The position numbers and the translations under genes were made by a program. From NCBI RefSeq assembly GCF_013410665.1, contig NZ_JACCFM010000001.1, forward strand, positions 1-64,000: a stretch of DNA of 64,000 nt. The letters are read 5' to 3'. Shown one piece after another: positions 9,323 to 16,584 of the stretch. This stretch comes from Leifsonia psychrotolerans. GTDB lineage: Bacteria; Actinomycetota; Actinomycetes; Actinomycetales; Microbacteriaceae. Each line of letters starts with the position of its first letter. Position 1 is the stretch's first letter. Below the pieces are notes generated by a model. The model was not told where the DNA came from. It did not search any database and was given only the letters and a program-made list of their open reading frames with translations.

Positions 9323-10204
9323 GTGTCGAAAGCAAACATCAGCAAGAAAATTATCTGGGCGCCATCGCATTGGGGTAAACATTTCAGTCGGTGCGCCCCC
9401 TGGTCGCTCACGCTCGATGGCGCTGAGATCATCCTGACCAGCGACACGACATTCACCCCGAGCATGCGTGCCGGCAGAGCGTCCATCGACGCCGCCTCGC
9501 CCAGAGACGCCAGCCTCTTTACGGCCAGCGTTGGCGCGATCGGCGAAGTGGCTGTCGACCGCGGCCTGTTCTGGGCCACGGTCGAGATCCCCCATCCCGA
9601 TCGGCGCATCCGTTTGCGTGGAATCCCCAACCGACGTGCCACGAAACTGGCGCGGGCAATCCGCGCCTCTGCTTTGATCGCAGAGTTCGACGCAGCCGCG
9701 GAGAATGTGCTGCAGTGGGTCACCGACCTCGAAACGGCAGCGGTCGAGCAGCTCTCAATCACTGGGTGGCTCACCCGGGAGTTCACCGAAGAGTGGGCGA
9801 CGCGCAAAGCCGCGCTCGGCTTCGAACGCCTGCTGCACGAGCCAGCCCTTCAGTCCCATGCTGAGTCAAACGCCCGGGTCAGCGCGGCACGCGAGCGGTG
9901 GCAGTATGAACTCGCTGACTTCATCGCCGGGCAGAACCAGCATTTGCTGTCTGTTGAACTCGAAGCGAACCGTGACTTCTTTGAAACCGTCGAGAAATCA
10001 CCGTTGACCGATGAACAGGCGCGCGCCGTCGTCTGCTTCGACAACCGGATGCTGGTGGTCGCGTCGGCCGGGTCCGGCAAGACATCGACGATGGTGGCGA
10101 AGGCCGGCTATGCGTTGCGTCGCAACCTGATTCCCGCCGACAATGTCAGCAACGATGATGAGGCCGTCGACGAGCCTGCAATATTCCGCCGACCTGGAAG
10201 CTGA
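9323..10204 (+). pseudogene. Truncated UvrD/HelD-type helicase, N-terminal part only
   Basis: Frame of 293 codons starting near the GTG at 9323, 17 bp after the small membrane gene. The N-terminal ~230 residues resemble the accessory region of helicase IV-like proteins. The superfamily I core then begins: Q-motif SPLTDEQARAVVCF and Walker A VVASAGSGKTSTMVAKAGYA. Homology stops about 15 residues later (ALRRNLIPADN); after about base 10140 the frame continues with unrelated sequence to a stop at 10202-10204. Motifs Ia to VI are absent and no continuation is found to the right of the following restriction-modification genes. Presumably inactive, cut by insertion or replacement of the NaeI-type island. 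Confidence 0.8.
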
Positions 10205-10274
10205 AGCGGACAAATCGAGAGCAGGCCCGCACTGAGACCTGCGTTGTATCAGCGCCCAGCCACGCAGAGGAGCT

Positions 10275-11525
10275 TCAACTCACGCGGTGACGAAAGTTTT
10301 CCATATAGTTATTTCGGCTGTGATCAGATTGCCCAGTGAAGCCCTTGAACGCACCAAGCCGGTAAGCGGTTCCTGTGCTCGTGCTCTTCTCCTCGAGGAC
10401 GAAGTCCTGGGCAAGTACGGCCAGCCGTCTCTCAACTGATGCATGGTTGAGTTCGTCCAGAGTCGCGATGAGGCGAGCCATCTTTACGAAGCCGTCTGTG
10501 TTTGCGAGCGCCCGATACACAGGGTCATGGACGTCGGCGCTCAGCTCGGGAATCTCATGTGGAATTCCCTCGTGGTTGAGCGCGGCGCGAATTGACCGGC
10601 CGACGGCCTCAGCGACGGGAGGGGGGAAAGCATTCCCGATTTGACGGTATTGCGATGTCTTCCTGCCAGCAAACTCCCACGCGTACTCATCTTTCCAGCC
10701 TTGGATCCGGGCAACCATGGGAATGGTGAGGCGTGGCAGCTTTTCCGAAGGATGTGGAGCATCTTTACCGGGGGCTTCGTTGGCGACGCCTTTGCCGTCC
10801 ACTCCGAGAGCTTCCCACGCGCGCTTCGCTCGAGTTGGACCGAGGTCGGCCCCGCCGTGCTTTTTGCTCCCGCCGACTAGAGTCGGTCCAATTCCATTTG
10901 CGAGTTTGACCCAATCATCAAGGTGAGGCCAACCGTTCGCTCCCATTAAGTCTCGAAGGCTACTACCGACAGTGACCTCCCGCTCTTGGGGTTCAGGCCA
11001 ACGAAAGTAAGCAGCATCCTCAGGGTGCAAAGCAACAAGTACGAATCGCGGTCGCAGTTGCGGTACGCCGAAATCAGCCGCATAGAGAAGCCGCCAATCC
11101 GCAACGTACCCGAGCTGGGTCAGCCGATCGAGGACGCGTTGGCGGTAACCCGAGAATCGAGGCGCTGATAGGCCGCGCACGTTCTCAAGCAGCAGGGCGC
11201 GAGGCTTTATCACGGCAACTTGTTCAACGGCCCACGCGAACAGGTCGCGTTCGTCGGATGACCCTAGTTGCTTTCCGGCGATCGAGAACGGCGGGCAGGG
11301 CACACCTCCGGCGAACAAATCAACGCCCTCAAATTCCGAAGGCGACCAGACCTTGGGGTCTGCGACGTCTCCCACAACAACTTTCCCGTTGGAGTTCTGT
11401 CGAAGTGTTTGTGCCGCCGTCTCATCGAGCTCGACCGCTAGCAGGCTTTCGAACCCTGCGTTGAACAGGCCCAGGGCCTGCCCGCCAGCCCCCGCGCAGA
11501 TTTCGAGGACAGACAGTTTCGACAC
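10275..11525 (-). CDS. DNA (cytosine-5) methyltransferase of a NaeI-type system
   Basis: Type II m5C methyltransferase, 416 aa, protecting host DNA from the adjacent endonuclease. Motif I is VLEICAGAGGQALGLFNAGF at residues 6-25. The catalytic Cys77 lies in GGVPCPPFS, motif VI is LLLENVRG (ENV at 114-116), motif VIII is PQLRPRF, and motif X is YRQIGNAFPPPVAEA near 293. The target recognition region lies between VIII and IX, and a C-terminal tail of about 95 residues follows motif X. The GTG at 11525 is chosen because AAGGAG sits seven bases upstream; an ATG at 11570 has no good site. By partnership the target should be GCCGGC. Confidence 0.93.
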   Translation of the reverse strand: MSKLSVLEICAGAGGQALGLFNAGFESLLAVELDETAAQTLRQNSNGKVVVGDVADPKVWSPSEFEGVDLFAGGVPCPPFSIAGKQLGSSDERDLFAWAVEQVAVIKPRALLLENVRGLSAPRFSGYRQRVLDRLTQLGYVADWRLLYAADFGVPQLRPRFVLVALHPEDAAYFRWPEPQEREVTVGSSLRDLMGANGWPHLDDWVKLANGIGPTLVGGSKKHGGADLGPTRAKRAWEALGVDGKGVANEAPGKDAPHPSEKLPRLTIPMVARIQGWKDEYAWEFAGRKTSQYRQIGNAFPPPVAEAVGRSIRAALNHEGIPHEIPELSADVHDPVYRALANTDGFVKMARLIATLDELNHASVERRLAVLAQDFVLEEKSTSTGTAYRLGAFKGFTGQSDHSRNNYMENFRHRVS

Positions 11526-11764
11526 GTTTTGTACTCCTTGATTAATTGCGATCGTACTATTCTCCGACATGGATCTGAGTTTCCACGCAACCACTGACAC
11601 TGGGGATTGGTTTAACTGCCTTGATTGGTAGCCGTGTGGGTGCCGCGGCCCTTGATCACTCGGGAATGCATTTCGGCTGCAACGCTGTGAATCGGTGAGT
11701 TCTACGCTCAGGAACAAAATAGTGCAGAGATGCTTCTAGTTGTCCGCGCTAAAGCGAACCTGCT

Positions 11765-12697
11765 CTAAATTCCGTTGGTGAGGGACGGGGCGGGAACTGT
11801 GATCATCTCGCCCGATCGAGCTAGGCGCCACCAACGACCATCAAGGCTAATGGCCTGTGGAGTGGATGCTGTGGTCGGGACCACTCGCACGCTTACGAAC
11901 TCGCCTGGTTCGGGGACTGTCGCACCAAGGTTCTCCGCAAGATGGCGCTGGACCGAATAGTCGCCTCCCAGTATGAGGAAGCCTTCAGGAGCGAGCGCTG
12001 ATCGAGAGCCGCCGTTATTCCTAACTCGCTTCATGAAATCATCCTGCTGGGCGACAGTTGCGATGATCGTGCGTGACAGACGTCGATTCATCGCCACGCG
12101 AAAAAGTTCATTCACGCGTTTTTGCCCGCTTCGATGCTGGAAGATTCGATCGACGTCGTCTGGAGCCAGCTCGAGCAAGGCGTTGGGCTGCATCGGAGCC
12201 TCTTTATGAATCCACGCAATTCGTTCCCGACCGAATGCATTAAGGCCGGTCTTCTTGTCTCGATTCTCGCTCGTACGACGATTTTCTTCTGTGACCCGGA
12301 CGATTCCCACGCTCCAAGTGGATGTCTGGTCGTCAGCCTTCAGAACAAGGATCAATTGATCAAAGCTCTCCATCGGTAGCATCCAAGCACCTGTATGGGA
12401 GAACTTGCAATCGACTTCGTTGCCTGCGATACGGAAGTCCAGTATTACGCCGTCCGCAAACGAGAACTCACGCTGCAGATTAATCTCGATGAGAGTGCCG
12501 AAGTGGGTCTTTTCAGTCTTGAACAATTGATCCAGGCGATAGCGCCCAGTGCGTTGACCGTCATACAACTGGTCGAAGGTTCTTCGCACTACCTTGGCCA
12601 TTCGGGACCCGTCCGGATCGGCCAGTTGAATAGCTGCAAAGACCGCCCGCAGTGCTTCATCTTCGGCATCAGGAGCGTGCAAGTTCTCAGTCCACAT
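11765..12697 (-). CDS. NaeI-like type II restriction endonuclease
   Basis: Protein of 310 aa clearly homologous to NaeI, a type IIE enzyme that binds two GCCGGC sites and cuts one. Catalytic residues known in NaeI (Glu70, Asp86, Asp95, Lys97) are matched, shifted by one, by Glu71 (TLIEINL), Asp87 (VILDFRI), and Asp96 and Lys98 (EVDCKFS). The ligase-like segment TFDQLYDGQR is conserved with leucine (Leu44) where ligases have the nucleotidyl lysine. The C-terminal DNA-binding half has RVNELFRVAMNRRLSRTIIA and QQDDFMKRVRNNGGSRS. It ends 239 bp upstream of the methyltransferase start in the same direction. Base composition looks AT-richer than flanking core genes, consistent with acquisition. Confidence 0.92.
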   Translation of the reverse strand: MWTENLHAPDAEDEALRAVFAAIQLADPDGSRMAKVVRRTFDQLYDGQRTGRYRLDQLFKTEKTHFGTLIEINLQREFSFADGVILDFRIAGNEVDCKFSHTGAWMLPMESFDQLILVLKADDQTSTWSVGIVRVTEENRRTSENRDKKTGLNAFGRERIAWIHKEAPMQPNALLELAPDDVDRIFQHRSGQKRVNELFRVAMNRRLSRTIIATVAQQDDFMKRVRNNGGSRSALAPEGFLILGGDYSVQRHLAENLGATVPEPGEFVSVRVVPTTASTPQAISLDGRWWRLARSGEMITVPAPSLTNGI

Positions 12698-12739
12698 GAG
12701 CTCAATGTATTGGCTCGATAGCTACCGACTGAAATCCTC

Positions 12740-13100
12740 CTAGGCCTCTCGACTCGGCCGTCTACGCATCCAGCCGACAATGGAGCCGCTAATGCGAATT
12801 GGTTCCTCGTGTTCCCAGTATCGTAGGACTGCCCATCCCGCCGCTTCGAGTCTTAAGTTGGTGCTTGCGTGCCTTGCTCAATTCATGGAACTCTTGCTGG
12901 ACCAATACTCAGCAACCGACTCGGCGATCGCCCCGGTCATCACCGCCTCAATCCTGTCGCTGGCTCATGGCAACAACGAACGAGCGGTTGCCGTCGCGGG
13001 ACTCCGCGGGCTGAACGCCGACCTCTTCCACTGGGAATCGCAAAGTGCGACTTCGATGACGAGCCCAACCGGACGTCGATATCTCAATCACCGTTCAGCT
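12740..13100 (-). pseudogene. Broken vsr (very short patch repair endonuclease) gene
   Basis: The C-terminal signature of Vsr proteins is plain on the minus strand at 12806-12842: GWAVLRYWEHE preceded by NLRLEAA and followed by EPIRISGSIVGWMRRR to a stop at 12740-12742. Reading upstream, the frame meets a TGA at 12878-12880. Beyond it EYWSSK recalls the Vsr segment before the catalytic region, but the expected DGCFWHGCPEH is scrambled across frames. The gene therefore carries at least one nonsense codon and probable frameshifts. Vsr nicks at T:G mismatches formed by deamination of 5-methylcytosine and normally accompanies m5C methyltransferases. The left and right limits are approximate. Confidence 0.75.
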
Positions 13101-13436
13101 GGATCCCACGTCGTGATGTTCACCCGTCTCTCGAATCGCGATGATTACGGCTTGGTGGGCGCTTACACATGCCTCGGCCAAGCCGACTATGCGGAGCACG
13201 GATGCGAGAAACCAATCGCATTCACCTGGCACCTTCGGCGGCATATACCCGCAGCTGTGCTGGTGAGTGCGAGCGCAGTGGCTCGGTAATGGCGGGTGAT
13301 GCATGTTATGACTGGGACCGTCGGATGGAGGGTGTTTTTCGAATACGTGGACACGTATTTTCCTTGAGTCCGAGTCCGAGGACCTGGGGCGCTTTTCGGC
13401 ATGTATCAGCGCGTCTCGCGGCCATGTGAGTAATGG
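13101..13436. other. Gene-free stretch with an 18-bp palindrome
   Basis: No convincing coding frame is seen here on either strand; codon use is irregular and frames are short. The notable item is the perfect inverted repeat AATACGTG-GA-CACGTATT at 13342-13359, flanked by T-rich and A/T-rich bases. It lies upstream of the leftward vsr-endonuclease-methyltransferase genes, where an operator or promoter would be expected. Confidence 0.5.
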
Positions 13437-13637
13437 TTAGAGGTTTGGTTCTCCACCAGGCTTTTCGATACCGAGCAGCGTTCGCCATAGCCTTGTATTT
13501 CGCACACCGTTATCAAGGTGTGACATCGTCTGACGTAGTAACGAGAGCGAACGGTCATCTACTGCATTCGGTTGATTTGCGCGGTCGAGTTCGCCAAATA
13601 TTTCGCACAGCCGCGTCGCTTCGCCGGTTTGCTCCAA
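13437..13637 (-). CDS. Short unknown frame at the island edge
   Basis: 66-codon frame with a possible TTG start, ending in LDNGVRNTRLWRTLLGIEKP then GGEPNL. The composition (mixed charged and hydrophobic helix-forming residues, normal codon use) looks protein-like, and the frame is open a little further upstream, but no ribosome binding site or family is recognised. It may be the C-terminal remnant of a larger gene lost with the island boundary, or spurious. Confidence 0.3.
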   Translation of the reverse strand: MEQTGEATRLCEIFGELDRANQPNAVDDRSLSLLRQTMSHLDNGVRNTRLWRTLLGIEKPGGEPNL

Positions 13638-13674
13638 GGGTCGTTCCAGCGCGCCCGCTCACTAAGCTGAACTC

Positions 13675-14051
13675 ATGACATCCGCTGCGGCCATCCGCAG
13701 CTGAATCATCCTGGGGTTGCTCGCCGTTTTCCGGCTACTGCTGATCGCCGGCCTGCCGCTCGAGCGGTTCGCTTGGGGCTGCCAGGACGAGGTGCTCCCG
13801 CACTTGCGCCTTGGAAATGCCGTCTCAATCGTTCTCTACGAGGTGTTCGCGCTCGTGGTGCTCGAACGGGCGCAGCTAACCGCACTCCTTACGGGCGCCA
13901 ATTCATCGCCGTGGCCATGTGGGTGCTCACCGGCTACTTCGCGCGCGGCGTGATGATGAACGGGATTTCGCGAAGCAAGCCCGAACGCTCCCTGATGACG
14001 CCGGTGAGCCTCGTGCTTGCCGTGCTGAGCCTGGTCGCCGCGCACGGATGA
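13675..14051 (+). pseudogene. Membrane protein remnant with stop codon and frameshift
   Basis: Starting at the ATG at 13675 (MTSAAAIRS), an in-frame TGA occurs at 13702-13704. The same frame continues as a hydrophobic protein (LAVFRLLLIAGLPLERFAWG, then SIVLYEVFALVVLERAQ) to about 13875. There the continuation shifts frame to NRTPYGRQFIAVAMWVLTGY and runs to SLVLAVLSLVAAHG and a TGA at 14049-14051. Two independent lesions indicate a decayed small membrane protein with three or four spans. The stop abuts that of the convergent DUF1294 gene. Family unknown. Confidence 0.65.
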
Positions 14052-14471
14052 TCAAAGCAGCGCGCTCGCTGACCACTCAACGAACATCGCGAACAGCGGT
14101 GTGGCCAGCACTACAAACACGGCAACATTGGCGACAACAGTCGTCCAGAAGGCCTTACGAAAGCTGGCCTTCTTCGTCTTGTGACGCAGCGTCTGTTGGG
14201 CGACGATGGCTCCCGGCCATCCGCCGAGCAGGCCGAGCAGAAGCAATGTAGTCTCCGATATCCGCCACCGCCCCGCCCGGGCCGCGGACTTGTCGACCGC
14301 GTAGACGATGAAGCACAGGATGCTGGCCCCCACGTAAAGGGTGGCGACCCAGAGCGGGATCGGCCAGTAGAGGTTGATGATGAGCGCGGCGATGAGGAAG
14401 GCCCCGACGGTGACGTAGCTGGCTGCTCCTGAGCGGGTGCGCGTTGACCGCTTCGTTGTGGAAACCATCAT
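14052..14471 (-). CDS. DUF1294 membrane protein
   Basis: 139-aa integral membrane protein; two adjacent ATGs (14471 and 14468) are possible starts and neither has a strong ribosome binding site. The N-terminus is basic (VSTTKRSTRTRSG), followed by two hydrophobic spans (YVTVGAFLIAALIINLYW, WVATLYVGASILCFIVYAV). Then comes the family signature YAVDKSAARAGRWRISE and LLLLGLLGGWPGAIVAQQTL with a basic RHKTKKASFRKAFW segment before the last span. DUF1294 proteins are widespread and of unknown function. The long upstream extension of the frame is repeat sequence and is not used. Confidence 0.85.
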   Translation of the reverse strand: MMVSTTKRSTRTRSGAASYVTVGAFLIAALIINLYWPIPLWVATLYVGASILCFIVYAVDKSAARAGRWRISETTLLLLGLLGGWPGAIVAQQTLRHKTKKASFRKAFWTTVVANVAVFVVLATPLFAMFVEWSASALL

Positions 14472-14535
14472 TTGAGCGTAGTGGGGGTGGCCGACTGCGT
14501 CGCGTGGGCGGGTACGAATGCAGGTCGGGCTGCGG

Positions 14536-14677
14536 GGTCTCGACAAGCTCGACCAGCGGGGGTGCTCGACAAGCGGGGGTGCTCGATCAGCGGGATTAGG
14601 CGTGTCGAGGCAGGCCTCATCCGTCGAACAGAGCTCCGCCTCTACTACGAATCTTGTTGATCGAGCCTGTCGAGACC
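14536..14677. repeat. GGTCTCGACAAGCTCGACC-type repeats
   Basis: Intergenic cluster with one full direct copy of GGTCTCGACAAGCTCGACC at its left end, two short GCTCGACAAGCGG/GCTCGATCAGCGG derivatives, and a near reverse-complement copy GATCGAGCCTGTCGAGACC at 14659-14677. The two full copies face each other, so the unit can form a large hairpin. Same family as the arrays near 3.5, 21.3, 22.0 and 39.5 kb. Confidence 0.8.
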
Positions 14678-14753
14678 GCATTCGCCGAGCTTCGAGTTCA
14701 CTCTGCGATCCAAGTTCAGTACGCAGGATCTCGATCGCTCGATGACCGGATTG

Positions 14754-16283
14754 CTATTCGCCGTCCAAGACCGTCAACGCACTCACCGGCACCGGCTTCA
14801 CCGGCACATGCGCCGTGAAACTGCCGACATCCGCGATCGAACGCCCCCTCTCGATAGCCACCAGCGAGGCAACTGTCGTCTCGCAGTAGCGGCCCTGACA
14901 CGGGCCCATGCCACTGCGGCACTCGAGTTTTACACCACTTGCCGAGGAGAGGTGTGGGTTGTGCGCGAGCACGTTCGTCACCGTGTCTTGCGTCACCAAC
15001 TCGCAACGGCAGACGATGGTGTCGGGAGTTGCGAGAGCAGCGAGGCCCTTGCGGTTCGGTGCGAACATGCTCTGCACGACAGAAGAGAACTTTTGCGCGT
15101 GGTGCACGTCGGTGCGGGCGGATTCCACAGCGCTCGTCAGATCATCAGTAGCCGTAGTAAGCGAGTGGTCACGATCACTGGCCCGAGCGCGGGCACGGCT
15201 TCGCGCGCGCCCGAACCCCAGGTCCTGAGCGATCGCCAACCCGGCCAAATGGCCCTCCGCTCGGGACTGCTCCGCCCCGGCGACCCCGGTCGGCTCGCCC
15301 GCCACATAGATTCCTGGACTCGACGTTGCCATGTTCTGATCGTGAGCGACGATCCAGCCGCCCTTGGCCGAGTTGTACAGCATGGTGCATCCGGCCTGCC
15401 GGGCCAGTTCGGTTGAAGCTTGAAAGCCATATCCGAGCACCAACGTCGAAGCTGGCACCACGCGCGGTGATCCCTTGACCTTCCAATTCTCATCGATCCG
15501 GGCAAGTTCAGCGCCTTCCACGCGGTCGGTTCCGACCGCGCGGGTCGCGACAGTGCGGGTGCTGATGCGCACACCGGCCGCGATCAAGCGGGTGAGGGCC
15601 ACGCCGGTCTCGGCGAACAAGCGAGTGTGACCGGGCACCGCGGGAAGCGCTCCGAACGCCTCGCGCAGCGAAGGCAGGCCCCGGGCGAACGCGATCTCTG
15701 CAATGTCGGCGCCGGACGCCCGCAGTTGGTCGGCGACCACAAGGAGCAACGGATGCGACCCCGCCAACACCAGGCGCTCCGAAACGAGTAGACGTTGACT
15801 CTTGATGAACCCCTGCACCGCACCGGCCATCATCACGCCCGGCAGCGTCCAGCCCGGGATAGCGACGGGCAGGTCGTAGGCACCGGTTGCGATGAGCAGA
15901 CGACGAACGGGTAGGCGTTCGGCGCCGTTCGGCCCGCTGATCGCCAACTGGATGCCTTCGGGGCTCGGGTCGGCAGTGCCCTGCAAGCTGTCTTCTGCAC
16001 GGTCACGAAAAACACCAAACGCGGTCGATTCGTGCTTCCACGTGATTCCGGGCGCGGCATCCGCTTGCTCAAGGAGGTCATAGGCCCACGGATAACCGGC
16101 CGAAAACTTGGCCTTGCTACCGACGAATTCGCGGGGCGGCTGGCGAAAGATCTGCCCGCCCGGGCGACGCTGCTCGTCGATGACAACAACCCGGGCACCC
16201 GCAGCGGAGGCGGAGAGCGCCGCGGCAATGCCGGCGGGGCCGGCTCCGACGACAGCGACGTCGAACATCACGTGATCTGACAT
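14754..16283 (-). CDS. FAD/NAD-dependent oxidoreductase with BFD-like 2Fe-2S domain
   Basis: 509-aa flavoprotein related to the alpha subunits of heterotrimeric amino-acid/opine dehydrogenases (HcnB, OoxA, D-hydroxyproline dehydrogenase type). It has an N-terminal FAD Rossmann motif VAVVGAGPAGIAAALSASAA, a second nucleotide-binding region (LLIATGAYDLPVAIPGW) and a C-terminal FAD signature GIYVAGEPTGVAG. A BFD-like domain follows with four cysteines in TIVCRCELV and SGMGPCQGRYC. ATG at 16283 is one base after the stop of the ferredoxin-like gene and has GAGGTG upstream. Together with the next two genes it forms the three-part dehydrogenase. Confidence 0.88.
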   Translation of the reverse strand: MSDHVMFDVAVVGAGPAGIAAALSASAAGARVVVIDEQRRPGGQIFRQPPREFVGSKAKFSAGYPWAYDLLEQADAAPGITWKHESTAFGVFRDRAEDSLQGTADPSPEGIQLAISGPNGAERLPVRRLLIATGAYDLPVAIPGWTLPGVMMAGAVQGFIKSQRLLVSERLVLAGSHPLLLVVADQLRASGADIAEIAFARGLPSLREAFGALPAVPGHTRLFAETGVALTRLIAAGVRISTRTVATRAVGTDRVEGAELARIDENWKVKGSPRVVPASTLVLGYGFQASTELARQAGCTMLYNSAKGGWIVAHDQNMATSSPGIYVAGEPTGVAGAEQSRAEGHLAGLAIAQDLGFGRARSRARARASDRDHSLTTATDDLTSAVESARTDVHHAQKFSSVVQSMFAPNRKGLAALATPDTIVCRCELVTQDTVTNVLAHNPHLSSASGVKLECRSGMGPCQGRYCETTVASLVAIERGRSIADVGSFTAHVPVKPVPVSALTVLDGE

Positions 16284-16284
16284 G

Positions 16285-16584
16285 TCAAGCACCTCGGGAC
16301 GATTCGACGTTCATGCCGTCGACGGCATAGGTCAAGCAGGAACGAGTGAGTGGAACGCTGTCGACCACCACGACACAGTCAAAACAGGTGCCCATGTTGC
16401 ACAGCGGCTGCCGAGGCGCACCGGTGCGGGTGGTGCCGAACTCGGTGACACCATCAGCGAGGAGTGCTGTAGCGACTGTTTCACCGTCGAAGCACGAGAC
16501 AACTGCGCCGTTGAAGGTGATCTCAATCGGCACGCCTCGCTGGGCGTCTAAGCGGCGACTCGGCGACGAAACCTCTTCAGACAT
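16285..16584 (-). CDS. Small 2Fe-2S ferredoxin-like subunit of amine/amino-acid dehydrogenase
   Basis: 99-aa protein matching the HcnA/soxA N-terminal ferredoxin-like family. Cysteines at 62, 67, 70 and 83 (PLCNMGTCFDCVV, then RSCLTYAV) fit a plant-type 2Fe-2S centre, and TRTGAPRQPLCNMGTCFDC is the family signature. The ATG at 16584 overlaps the stop of the upstream flavoprotein by eight bases, with GGAGGT four bases before it. It would pass electrons between the two flavoproteins. Confidence 0.9.
   Translation of the reverse strand: MSEEVSSPSRRLDAQRGVPIEITFNGAVVSCFDGETVATALLADGVTEFGTTRTGAPRQPLCNMGTCFDCVVVVDSVPLTRSCLTYAVDGMNVESSRGA

Noticed and set aside
10205..13700. Search for the missing C-terminal half of the helicase
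   Set aside because: No helicase motifs II to VI were found on either strand up to 14 kb, so a simple clean insertion is not supported by the window alone.
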